In this document: piece by piece, positions 1 through 7,710 of the stretch
Layout of the letters: every line of letters begins with the position of its first letter
How positions within the stretch are numbered: position 1 is the stretch's first letter
Source of the DNA: Tectiglobus sp039183375
GTDB lineage: Bacteria > Pseudomonadota > Alphaproteobacteria > Rhizobiales > Hyphomicrobiaceae
Assembly (NCBI GenBank): GCA_039183375.1
Contig: JBCDBQ010000040.1
Location: forward strand, 1-21,918
DNA length: 21,918 bases
Direction: 5' to 3'
The notes under the pieces: model-generated
Databases searched by the model: none
Told to the model about the DNA's origin: nothing
What the model saw: the letters and a program-made list of their open reading frames with translations, nothing else
Program-made: the position numbers and the translations under genes

Positions 1-842
1 AAGGGATTGCGCGCAAACACCAGAAGTGTCGAAGGCGGCTTTGTCTGATTCATCCACGCTTCCAGCGTCGGAAGCTCTGGGTTGGACGGCTGGTACTGCC
101 GGCTCTTTTTTTTGAAGTTCTTCGCCCACTTCTTTTTGATCTTGGTGGGGTCGGCGTACCTTTTGTGAAGTTTCTTGAGGTAGTGCGCTGGCGCGAAAAT
201 ATAGAGTGCACGCGTGCCGGCCAATCCGGCGAGGAAGTTCGGGTTGGGAGCGTGCCAAGTGTATCTTACCGTATACTTGTCCAGTACCTCGAAATTAGGA
301 GGTTTGTCGTCGACCAATAGGAAGCGATGTGGACCACCACGGGTCAGCTTCTTGTTGTTGGCGATGTCTTCCCAGTAAAAGCGGAAGTCCTCAGCCGTGA
401 ATGGGTGCCCGTCAGACCACTTGTGTCCCGGTCTTAGATGAAAGGTGAACTCACGACCTTCTCTGACGTCAAAGCTCCGCAGGATGTCTGCCTCAAACTC
501 AAATTCTTGATTGTAGGCAACTAAACGGGAGTAGCCATAGTAGGCCATCATCCGCACGTCTTTGGAGCGGCCCATCAGCATCCGAATGCGCCCACCATGG
601 CGTCCAACACTGCGGCCTTGCGCCTCCAGGTCAACGACCTTTGGTGTTAAGGGCAACCGCTCTTCTACGGGTGGCATCTTACCGGCCCTGACAATCGACT
701 GGAGCAGTGGTGTTTCTTTGTAGTGGCCCACGCGGCGTTGTTCTTGTTCACCACTGGCGATGGCTGAGCTCTGACCAAACATGACCAGCGCGACGAGCAC
801 TGCTCCAACCTTGCTAACCGATACCAGTGGCAGTCGTATCAT
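1..842 (-). CDS. ABC transporter substrate-binding protein, family 5 (peptide type), N-terminal part
   Basis: Only the first 280 codons lie in the window; the C-terminal part is beyond position 1. The ATG at 842 shares an ATGA overlap with the stop of the upstream ATPase gene (839-841), so the two are translationally coupled in one operon; this fixes the start. The protein opens with a hydrophobic signal-peptide-like stretch (about residues 5-30, ending near SSAIASG). The mature part shows features of SBP_bac_5 proteins: VGRHGGRIRML, then FTFHLRPGHKWSDGHPFTAED, the usual beta strand and 'W-S-DG-P-TA-D' signature of DppA/OppA/YejA-type binders. It would bind a peptide or peptide-like solute in the periplasm and deliver it to an inner-membrane permease pair, presumably encoded further left. 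The exact ligand cannot be read from the sequence. Confidence 0.85.
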   Translation of the reverse strand, partial: MIRLPLVSVSKVGAVLVALVMFGQSSAIASGEQEQRRVGHYKETPLLQSIVRAGKMPPVEERLPLTPKVVDLEAQGRSVGRHGGRIRMLMGRSKDVRMMAYYGYSRLVAYNQEFEFEADILRSFDVREGREFTFHLRPGHKWSDGHPFTAEDFRFYWEDIANNKKLTRGGPHRFLLVDDKPPNFEVLDKYTVRYTWHAPNPNFLAGLAGTRALYIFAPAHYLKKLHKRYADPTKIKKKWAKNFKKKSRQYQPSNPELPTLEAWMNQTKPPSTLLVFARNP

Positions 843-2728
843 GCCGTCAGCTCCCGGGCGTCAACGTTTTCATTGGCCAGAACGAAATGTCCGTCTCCCA
901 GTGGAATGTGACGGAGGGAGTCTGGACTATCACCAGGCTGGAAACGCGGAGCCCAGTTCGTTGGGTCGGACGTATCGTGCTGACCCAGCGCTCTTAAATT
1001 CAGTGTCCGATCGAGATCAGGGTAGGGGACCGCGCGCAGCAGCGAGCGCGTATAAGGATGGACTGGATCACGAAACAAAACCTCCCGCGGTGCCAGCTCA
1101 ACAATGCGCCCGCGTGCCATGACAGCGATGCGGTCAGCAATGTAATCCACCACGGCGAGGTTATGGGAAATAAAGATGTACGTCAGTCCGAGTTCTTTTC
1201 GCAGGTCCCAGAGAAGGTTCAGGATCTGGGCCTGGACCGAAACATCAAGCGCCGATACCGGCTCATCACAAATGATCATATCAGGGCGCAGCGCTAGAGC
1301 ACGCGCGATGCCGATCCGTTGGCGTTGGCCGCCAGAAAAGCTATGGGGATAGCGATTGAGAAAGCGTGGATCCAGCCCGACGGCTTTCATCAACTCGACG
1401 GCACGGTCTGTTTGTTCTGAGCTCGACCCGATCCCGTGAATCTCCATCGGCTCACGCAGAATATTGAGCACGGTCATTCGCGGTGAAAGCGAGTTGACGG
1501 GATCTTGGAACACCATCTGAATCCGAGTACGAAATTTCTGCAGCTCGCGCGACGAGAGATCGAGAAGATCCCGCCGTTGCTCGCCATTGTCGTACATGAG
1601 TTGGCCGGAGTCCGGGGTCAGTGCTCGCATGATGATCTTTGAGAGCGTGGTTTTCCCGCAGCCGCTCTCTCCGACCAGCCCCAAGCACTCGCCGCGCCTG
1701 ATCTCGAGACTGACATTGTCGACGGCCTTAACCCGGTCGGCCCGGCCACCTCCGAACCAACCGGTCGATTTCTTCGTCTCGAATGACTTGGTTATGTTCT
1801 GGATAGCGAGGAGCGGCGTATCGGGCATGTTTTCAGGCGGTCGCCGCTCGGAGTTTGCCGCCGCCACCTGCTGATCAGGATCATCACGAAGAGAGATGAG
1901 CCGCTCTCCCGGCTTCATGTCGAAATGAGGTACCGCCTGCAGCAGCGCCTTGAGATACTTGTGCCCTGGTTGCCGGAAGATCGCTTCAGATGCGCCGGCC
2001 TCCATAATCTCGCCGTGGTAGATGACGACCACCTCGTCAGCCATGTTGGCCACTACACCGAGATCATGCGTGATCAGCAGCATCGCCATGGCAATCTCGG
2101 ATTGAAGATCCTTGAGCAGGCCTAAGATCTGGGCCTGGATCGTCACATCCAGTGCAGTCGTTGGTTCGTCTGCAACCAGCAAGGCAGGCTCACAAATGAG
2201 AGCCATTGCGATCATCGCCCGCTGGCGCAAGCCACCTGAGAGCTCAAAGGGATACATGTCGTAGGCACGGGTCGGATTAGGAAATCCGACCAGCTTCAAC
2301 ATGTGCTCGGTGCGCTCACGCGCTTCTTTCTTGGTCGGACGCTTATGGATCGACAGCGCTTCCTGGACCTGATTGCCGATGGTGTAGAGCGGCGAAAGCG
2401 AATTCATCGGTTCCTGGAAGATCATCGACATGCGGTCACCACGCATGTCGCGCATCTGTTTGCCGTTGCGATCAAGCTTCGCAATATCGAGTGAGATGCC
2501 TTGCTGCTCGTCGTTGAACAGAATTCTACCACTCGTGATTTTCGCCGAGTTGGGGAGAATCCCCATGATCGACTGTGAAATAACGGATTTTCCGGAACCG
2601 GATTCACCGACCAAGGCAACGACTGAGCCTGGCTTGATCCTGAAACTGACGCCCTTGACCACTTCCAAGGCATGGCCGTGCAGGGAGAACCCGACCCGCA
2701 GGTCCTCTACCCGAAGCAAATCCGACAT
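839..2728 (-). CDS. Dual-domain ABC transporter ATP-binding protein (YejF/GsiA-like, peptide family)
   Basis: This 629-residue protein has two complete ABC ATPase domains in one chain and would power a peptide-type importer at the inner membrane. Domain 1 has Walker A GESGSGKS (41-48), a Q-loop (FQEP about 104-107), signature LSGGLRQR (163-170) and Walker B LLVADEP (about 183-189). Domain 2 has Walker A GESGCGKT (about 352-359), FQDPVNSLSP, signature FSGGQRQR and Walker B MIICDEP followed by the D-loop SALD. After each ATPase domain comes the C-terminal oligopeptide/dipeptide extension (HPYTRSLL in the second). The fused layout and length fit YejF, GsiA and DdpDF-like proteins. The start has a good ribosome site (GGGAG, 5 nt before the ATG). 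It lies 177 nt downstream of dmdA on the same strand and overlaps the binding-protein gene by 4 nt. The substrate is unknown. Confidence 0.93.
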   Translation of the reverse strand: MSDLLRVEDLRVGFSLHGHALEVVKGVSFRIKPGSVVALVGESGSGKSVISQSIMGILPNSAKITSGRILFNDEQQGISLDIAKLDRNGKQMRDMRGDRMSMIFQEPMNSLSPLYTIGNQVQEALSIHKRPTKKEARERTEHMLKLVGFPNPTRAYDMYPFELSGGLRQRAMIAMALICEPALLVADEPTTALDVTIQAQILGLLKDLQSEIAMAMLLITHDLGVVANMADEVVVIYHGEIMEAGASEAIFRQPGHKYLKALLQAVPHFDMKPGERLISLRDDPDQQVAAANSERRPPENMPDTPLLAIQNITKSFETKKSTGWFGGGRADRVKAVDNVSLEIRRGECLGLVGESGCGKTTLSKIIMRALTPDSGQLMYDNGEQRRDLLDLSSRELQKFRTRIQMVFQDPVNSLSPRMTVLNILREPMEIHGIGSSSEQTDRAVELMKAVGLDPRFLNRYPHSFSGGQRQRIGIARALALRPDMIICDEPVSALDVSVQAQILNLLWDLRKELGLTYIFISHNLAVVDYIADRIAVMARGRIVELAPREVLFRDPVHPYTRSLLRAVPYPDLDRTLNLRALGQHDTSDPTNWAPRFQPGDSPDSLRHIPLGDGHFVLANENVDARELTA

Positions 2729-2767
2729 GCCTGCTCCCTACTAACGATGCGCATTTATTGCCGCTAG

Positions 2768-2788
2768 CTCAGGGCCTTAAACCCTGAG
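2768..2788. repeat. Perfect 7-bp inverted repeat between dmdA and the ABC operon
   Basis: CTCAGGG (2768-2774) and CCCTGAG (2782-2788) flank a 7-nt spacer. No T-run follows in either direction, so it is not a classical intrinsic terminator. On the minus strand it lies after dmdA and about 40 nt before the ATPase start codon. It may be an mRNA-stabilising or weak terminator hairpin, or an operator. Confidence 0.45.
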
Positions 2789-2793
2789 TGCAA

Positions 2794-2821
2794 TATTATC
2801 CCCGTTCTCGGTCGGATAATA
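2794..2821. promoter_or_regulatory. Operator-like 8-bp inverted repeat TATTATCC-N12-GGATAATA
   Basis: The half-sites are perfect inverted copies (2794-2801 and 2814-2821) with centres 20 bp apart, two helical turns, as for dimeric regulator sites. It lies 66-93 nt upstream of the ABC ATPase start on the minus strand. The AT-rich arms could also supply a promoter -10 region. The regulator is not identified. Confidence 0.4.
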
Positions 2822-2905
2822 CTGCATAGGATGCTCGGAACCAACAAAAGGTTTCGGGAGGCGGTCGCAGAAGAGAAGGGTGCGTGGCCAATTCGCAATC
2901 TATGG

Positions 2906-4096
2906 TTAAGCCGTCAGCTGATAATCCATTTCAGCTGGATCGAATGGTAGATCGCAGACGCGCCCATGCAGGGTAGAGCCGTGCTCGTCTTCAATCTCAA
3001 CGACTTCATCCAACGCCACCTGTTCGAGGGTTAGAATCGCAAACGCGATGTTGTGTTGAAACCGTGGTGAGTAAACGGCACTCGTTACGTAACCGACGGG
3101 CGCATCTCCCTGAAACACAGTCCACGGAGTTGTTGCCGGTGTAATCGGCGCCCCATCCATGACGAGGCCAAAGAGCTTCCGCGGCACACCTTGCTGGCGC
3201 TGTTTCAACAGGGCAGCCTTGCCAATGAATTCTATTGGCTTGTCGAGGGCACAGTACTTATCGAGGCCACACTCCAGCGGCGTGTTCATGCGAGTCATAT
3301 CGTTGCCGAACGATAGGAGACCGCTTTCAATTCTCTCAATCAAGTTGGGGCCACCAGCGCGGACATTGCAGTTCTGACCGGCTGACCATAGCGTATCCCA
3401 AAGCTCGTGAGCCAACGCCGGCACGTCGAGGTAAATCTCGAAACCACCCTGCTTCGACCAACCCGATCTTGCGACACGCAGATCAACGCCGTTGAACTGA
3501 AGCATCTCGGAGCGGAAGAAGCGGATCTCGCGGACCTTCTCTCCGAACACGTCGACCATAAGGTCGTTGGCCAGTGGCCCCTGCACCGCAAGAGGGAAGA
3601 CATCGGGTTCTGTTACTTCGACATCCAAACCTAAGCCGAGCGCCAAGCCCTTTGCCCAGAGGAGTACATCTGAATCAGCGATCGACAGCCAGAGGCGATC
3701 TTCGGCGACCCTGATAATGACGGGATCATTCAGAATGCCGCCGTGCTGATCGACGAGCGGTGCATACTTGCATTGGCCAATATCAAATTTGGTAGTGATG
3801 TCACGGGGGGTCATCAACTGAGCCAAGTGCATCGCATCGGGCCCTGCGAGTTCAATCTGGCGCTGCGCGCTGACGTCCCAAAGCTGAACATTCTCGACAA
3901 GATGCCAATAGTCGTCCTCAAGCGAATTGAACACGCTAGGCAGGAGCATGTGGTTATAGACCGTGAACGCCTGCGCACCAGCGGCACGTACCCGCTCAGA
4001 GAACGGTGTCGATCTTGTGCGACGAGACTGCGCTAGCAGCGGCGATGCAGAATGGGCATTCCACTCCTGCCCACTGAAGTCCTCTTGCAGTGCCAT
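2906..4096 (-). CDS. dmdA: DmdA-like dimethylsulfoniopropionate demethylase (GcvT fold)
   Basis: The protein (396 residues from the chosen start) is a GcvT/aminomethyltransferase-fold enzyme matching the DMSP demethylase DmdA, which moves a methyl group from DMSP to tetrahydrofolate and yields methylmercaptopropionate. Segments typical of DmdA are SRRTRSTPF near the N-terminus, AFTVYNHMLLPSVF, LWDVSAQRQIE, the long match FPLAVQGP, ARSGWSKQGGFEIYLD (glycine-cleavage T proteins carry a YTGE-type motif here), and ESGLLSFGNDMT followed by TPLECGLDKYC. The start at 4096 is preferred because GGGGAG lies about 9 nt upstream; an in-frame ATG at 4258 would add 54 residues unlike the family. The N-terminus is still about 20 residues longer than usual for DmdA. 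A DmdA-like paralogue acting on another methylated substrate remains possible. Confidence 0.78.
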   Translation of the reverse strand: MALQEDFSGQEWNAHSASPLLAQSRRTRSTPFSERVRAAGAQAFTVYNHMLLPSVFNSLEDDYWHLVENVQLWDVSAQRQIELAGPDAMHLAQLMTPRDITTKFDIGQCKYAPLVDQHGGILNDPVIIRVAEDRLWLSIADSDVLLWAKGLALGLGLDVEVTEPDVFPLAVQGPLANDLMVDVFGEKVREIRFFRSEMLQFNGVDLRVARSGWSKQGGFEIYLDVPALAHELWDTLWSAGQNCNVRAGGPNLIERIESGLLSFGNDMTRMNTPLECGLDKYCALDKPIEFIGKAALLKQRQQGVPRKLFGLVMDGAPITPATTPWTVFQGDAPVGYVTSAVYSPRFQHNIAFAILTLEQVALDEVVEIEDEHGSTLHGRVCDLPFDPAEMDYQLTA

Positions 4097-4530
4097 TTCG
4101 TTAACTCCCCACCGAGATCCGACGTTCCACCCATTATTTTTGAGATGGTTTCTGACATCGTCGGTGCCCCTTGCCATTCGCTGAGAACGACAATTTTGTT
4201 CTACGAACGACCGAGATAATGGCGGATGTCGCGGAGGTACAAATCTTGTCGCAGGCAAGATATTTCTCAGCCTTGCCTCGGGTTGCGATTGCTAACTCAG
4301 CGATAGAAAGTTTGAGAAAACCATTTCCTTCTGGATGCGCTGTCCGGGAACTTCCATCTTTATTTGTCGCTTGCAGTCCGATATCAAACTCGTGGACACT
4401 GCCGGTTGGAAATCACCCCAGAACAGCAGCTGCCATTGCTCAATTTTGGTCTTGGATGGTTTTGTCTCGCTGATCTGCCAGGTGAGGCCACTGTCTGAAC
4501 CGGAACACCAGACATCACAGAAAGCCTGTC
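4097..4530. other. Divergent intergenic region between dmdA and the aminotransferase gene
   Basis: These 434 nt hold no convincing gene. They must contain the promoters for dmdA (leftward) and the aminotransferase (rightward). I see a 6-bp inverted repeat ATCTTG-N7-CAAGAT at 4243-4261, about 150 nt from the dmdA start, and a 5-bp repeat AGAAC-N9-GTTCT near 4185-4205. Neither is strong. No recognised riboswitch or clear -35/-10 pair was found by eye. Confidence 0.5.
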
Positions 4531-5880
4531 ATGACCGGATCCCGCACTTCACACGTTTTCCCGCGCCATACGCAGAACCAGCCGCCCATAGCAGTCGCAG
4601 GGGATGGATGCTATCTGATCGACAGCACCGGCAAGCGCTATCTCGATGGATCCTGTGGCGCAGCAGTCTCCTGTCTGGGCCACAGCGACGATGCGGTGAA
4701 AGAAGCTGTCAAAGGACAGATGGATAACCTGGCGTTTGCGCATACAGGCTTTTTTACAAGTGAGCCGGCAGAGGCCCTCGCTGACACCCTGATTGATTTA
4801 GCACCAGAGGGTATCAACCGCGTCTATTACGTATCCGGTGGTTCAGAGGCAGTTGAAGCAGCCATCAAGCTGGCGCGACAGTACTGCATTGAGATTGGTC
4901 AGCCATCACGTCATCGCCTCATTGCACGCCAGCAAAGCTATCACGGCAATACATTGGGAGCACTCGGCGCGGGTGGTAATATGTGGCGCCGCGAACCTTT
5001 TGCACCATTGCTGACGGAAGGCTCCCACATCGCGCCCTGTTACGCCTATCGCGAGAAGCGCGATGATGAAACTCTCGAAGAGTATGGCATCAGAGCCGCC
5101 AACGAGCTGGAGTTAGAGATCCAGCGACTTGGATCCGAGAACGTCCTGGCATTCATTGCTGAGCCCGTGGTCGGCGCCACACTCGGTGCTGTTGCTGCAG
5201 CGCCAGGATACTTCAAACGCATCCGTGAAATCTGTGATGCACACGGTATTTTGCTCATTCTCGATGAGGTTATGTGCGGTATGGGCCGCACCGGATCGCT
5301 GTTCGCCTGCGAGCAGGAAGTCGTTTCACCGGACATCGTTGCAATCGCCAAGGGCCTGGGCGCCGGTTATCAACCCATTGGCGCGATGCTGTGTTCCGAT
5401 AAGATTTACAGCGCTATAGAGAGCGGCAGCGGCTTCTTTCAACATGGGCACACCTACTTGGGTCACCCGGCAGCGTGTGCCGCTGGCTTGGCCGTGCTGA
5501 CCGCATTCAAGGAACGCCAGCTCATCGAGCGCGTACCGGTGATGGGCGAGAAGCTCATGGCAGCGCTTACGGAGCGCTTCGGTCAACATCCCAATGTCGG
5601 TGACATTCGTGGACGAGGTTTGTTTCAAGGCATCGAGCTGGTTTCTGACCGCGAGACCAAGGAACCCTTCGATCCAGCTTTGAAGATCAATGCGAAGGTA
5701 AAAAAAGCGGCGTTCGAAGCAGGCCTGATTTGTTATCCCATGGGCGGCACGATTGATGGGCGCCGCGGCGACCACGTCTTGCTTGCCCCGCCATACATTA
5801 TTGAGGACGCGCAAATCGACGAGTTGGTCACAAAGTTAGCTTCTAGCATCGACACCGCACTCGCAGAAACTGCGGCCTGA
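4531..5880 (+). CDS. Class III (subgroup II) PLP-dependent aminotransferase
   Basis: This 449-residue cytosolic enzyme belongs to the omega-aminotransferase family and would move an amino group between an amine or amino acid and a 2-oxo acid. It has DGCYLIDSTGKRYLDG near the N-terminus, YVSGGSEAVEAAIKLAR for phosphate binding, YHGNTLGAL, EPVVGATLGA, the PLP ring aspartate in LDEVMCGMGRTG (D245), and the Schiff-base lysine in AIAKGLGAGYQPIGA (K274, the normal spacing of 29 from the aspartate). GHTYLGHPAACAAGLAVL and RGRGLFQGIEL follow as expected. Length is normal for the family. The ribosome site is weak. The next gene starts 29 nt downstream, so the two are probably cotranscribed. The substrate cannot be assigned, and a role in sulfur or peptide metabolism from context is only a guess. 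Confidence 0.9.
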   Translation: MTGSRTSHVFPRHTQNQPPIAVAGDGCYLIDSTGKRYLDGSCGAAVSCLGHSDDAVKEAVKGQMDNLAFAHTGFFTSEPAEALADTLIDLAPEGINRVYYVSGGSEAVEAAIKLARQYCIEIGQPSRHRLIARQQSYHGNTLGALGAGGNMWRREPFAPLLTEGSHIAPCYAYREKRDDETLEEYGIRAANELELEIQRLGSENVLAFIAEPVVGATLGAVAAAPGYFKRIREICDAHGILLILDEVMCGMGRTGSLFACEQEVVSPDIVAIAKGLGAGYQPIGAMLCSDKIYSAIESGSGFFQHGHTYLGHPAACAAGLAVLTAFKERQLIERVPVMGEKLMAALTERFGQHPNVGDIRGRGLFQGIELVSDRETKEPFDPALKINAKVKKAAFEAGLICYPMGGTIDGRRGDHVLLAPPYIIEDAQIDELVTKLASSIDTALAETAA

Positions 5881-5909
5881 CACCTGTGCAGGATTAACGG
5901 TTTACAATT

Positions 5910-7106
5910 ATGACCAACAACGCGGATCGATACGACGCCATCATCATTGGCGCCGGAGCGGCTGGACTGATGTGCGCTGCGATCGCCGGTCAGCGTGGTC
6001 GCCGTGTACTCCTCATCGATCACGCTGACAAACCCGGGAAAAAGATCCTGATTTCTGGTGGCGGCCGCTGCAACTTCACGAACATCCACACAACGCCGGA
6101 GTGCTTTCTATCCGGCAACCCGCACTTCGCAAAATCTGCGCTCGGACGCTATCAGCCAGAGGAGTTTGTCGCTCTGGTCGAGAGTTATGGAGTTGCTTGG
6201 CATGAAAAGACCCTCGGCCAGTTGTTCTGTGATGGGTCGGCCAAGCAAATCGTCGCCATGCTTCTTGATGAGTGCGCGAAGGGCCAGGTCGACCTGCACT
6301 TAAGCGAGCGCGCGGCCAATATCCAGCAAGCAAATGGCAGCTTCACCGTCAATCTCAGTGATGAAGCGGTCAACGCGGAGTCTGTCGTTATTGCCACTGG
6401 TGGCCCATCGATCCCCAAAATGGGCGCGACCGGGTTTGCCTATGAGATCGGTCAACAATTTGGATTGGAGATCGTACCACCACGACCGGCGCTGGTTCCC
6501 TTGACCCTCGGGGACGCTGAGGCCGACCTGAAGGAACTGCGTGGTGTTTCATCCGACGTCGTTGCTCAATGTGGCAAGGCTCGATTTAGAGAGGCGTTCC
6601 TGTTTACACATCGCGGCCTGTCCGGTCCGGCGGTGCTCCAGGTCTCGTCCTATTGGGACACAGGTCAATCCGTGACATTCGATTTGACGCCGGACTATCA
6701 GCCCGATTGGCTGGTGGAGAAGAAGAAGGAGAAGCCGAAGGCCGCTCTGCGCACGGCCCTCGCCGATCACTTACCCTCCCGGTTTGCGCAGACACTGACT
6801 GAACGCTTTCTGAAGCGTGGCATCAGGATTGAGGCGTTGGGTGGCGCGTCGGACAAATCATTGCGTGAAATCGAGACTGCCTTAAGGGCTTGGACACTTG
6901 AGCCGACCGGAACCGAAGGCTACGCCAAGGCGGAAGTAACGGCTGGTGGCATATCGACGACGGAATTGTCATCACGCACAATGCAGGCGAAGTCCGTTCC
7001 CGGTCTCTATTTCATCGGTGAATGCGTCGACGTGACTGGCTGGCTTGGTGGTTACAATTTCCAATGGGCCTGGGCGAGCGGTGTTGCCGCCGGGGAAGCC
7101 ATTTAA
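5910..7106 (+). CDS. YhiN/HI0933-family FAD-binding flavoprotein (NAD(P)/FAD-dependent oxidoreductase)
   Basis: This 398-residue flavoprotein has an N-terminal Rossmann dinucleotide site IIGAGAAGLMCA (GxGxxG at 14-19), the family hallmark SGGGRCNFTN (49-58), a second FAD segment VIATGGPSIPKMGATG, the middle domain LFTHRGLSGPAVLQVSSYW, and the C-terminal FAD closure GLYFIGECVDVTGWLGGYNFQWAWASG. Order and length fit the COG2081 group. Members are widespread and mostly of uncertain physiological substrate; names such as aminoacetone oxidase-like have been attached to some. It lies 29 nt after the aminotransferase and converges on the cyclic-nucleotide-binding gene, with a 16-nt gap. The family is sure; the reaction is not. 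Confidence 0.9.
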   Translation: MTNNADRYDAIIIGAGAAGLMCAAIAGQRGRRVLLIDHADKPGKKILISGGGRCNFTNIHTTPECFLSGNPHFAKSALGRYQPEEFVALVESYGVAWHEKTLGQLFCDGSAKQIVAMLLDECAKGQVDLHLSERAANIQQANGSFTVNLSDEAVNAESVVIATGGPSIPKMGATGFAYEIGQQFGLEIVPPRPALVPLTLGDAEADLKELRGVSSDVVAQCGKARFREAFLFTHRGLSGPAVLQVSSYWDTGQSVTFDLTPDYQPDWLVEKKKEKPKAALRTALADHLPSRFAQTLTERFLKRGIRIEALGGASDKSLREIETALRAWTLEPTGTEGYAKAEVTAGGISTTELSSRTMQAKSVPGLYFIGECVDVTGWLGGYNFQWAWASGVAAGEAI

Positions 7107-7122
7107 CTCAGCGCATTCGCAA

Positions 7123-7527
7123 TTAGGTACTATCCGACCAGTTTGGTGAGAGCTGCTTGCCTTCTGGCGTCGCCTGACGCACGCGTCCGGCCATGATCTT
7201 CATGACATCCAGCGCGAATTGCGGCTGTTTGCTAACGAGAGTCCGAAACGCCTCTCTGTCGACGACAAGAACCTCGGTTGTCTCAGCCGCCATCGCCGAG
7301 GCACTACGAAGACCGTCATCTATCAGAGCAATCTCTCCGATGATCCCTCCCGGGCCGACATCTTCCAGTTCTCGGCCAAAGGTCACGACATTGACCTTGC
7401 CACTGACCACAACATACATGCAGTCGCCGGAGTCATCTTCCAGGAACAAAGTCTCGCCGGGCTCAAACTGTTTCCGTGACAAGCCATCGCTGTTGAGATT
7501 TGCGATATCGATTGACGGTGCGACCAT
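7123..7527 (-). CDS. Stand-alone cyclic-nucleotide-binding domain protein
   Basis: This 134-residue protein consists of a single Crp-type cNMP-binding beta-barrel. FEPGETLFLEDDSGDCMYVVVSGKV (from residue 21) is the first half. The phosphate-binding cassette is GGIIGEIALIDDGLRSASA (60-78), with the conserved G64-E65 and R74 that contact cyclic-nucleotide phosphate. A C-helix (about 105-120) follows and the protein then ends, without the helix-turn-helix of Crp/Fnr regulators or any enzyme domain. It may sense cAMP or cGMP as a partner subunit, or may have lost ligand binding. It is convergent with the flavoprotein gene and divergent from acuI. The ribosome site is weak. Confidence 0.85.
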   Translation of the reverse strand: MVAPSIDIANLNSDGLSRKQFEPGETLFLEDDSGDCMYVVVSGKVNVVTFGRELEDVGPGGIIGEIALIDDGLRSASAMAAETTEVLVVDREAFRTLVSKQPQFALDVMKIMAGRVRQATPEGKQLSPNWSDST

Positions 7528-7710
7528 GGTCTAACTTAACCAGAGCGTTGAACTGACTAGTAAAAATCAAATCCTAGCCCAAGCCAATGGCTCCGACCAG
7601 CCTGATCTTGGAGCAATCGCCTACAATTGCTTGCGTTCATGCGCGAAATCGTTGACGAAGGGAGCAAGATTAAGCATCTGCAATGCAGCAATATTACCGG
7701 AGAAAGCGCC

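Noticed and set aside
781..1297. Overlapping plus-strand open frames opposite the ABC ATPase C-terminus
   Set aside because: They are low-complexity shadows of the minus-strand ATPase gene with no domain signature.
2906..4096. Plain glycine-cleavage T protein (GcvT)
   Set aside because: No gcvH or gcvP nearby, and the SRRTRSTPF, VYNHMLLP and GWSKQGGFEIY segments fit DmdA better than GcvT.
4097..4258. 54-codon N-terminal extension of the dmdA reading frame
   Set aside because: The extension lacks family similarity and a good ribosome site; GGGGAG is correctly placed before the ATG at 4096.
5326..5814. 162-codon open frame on the minus strand inside the aminotransferase gene
   Set aside because: It is fully covered by conserved aminotransferase motifs on the plus strand and resembles no family I know.
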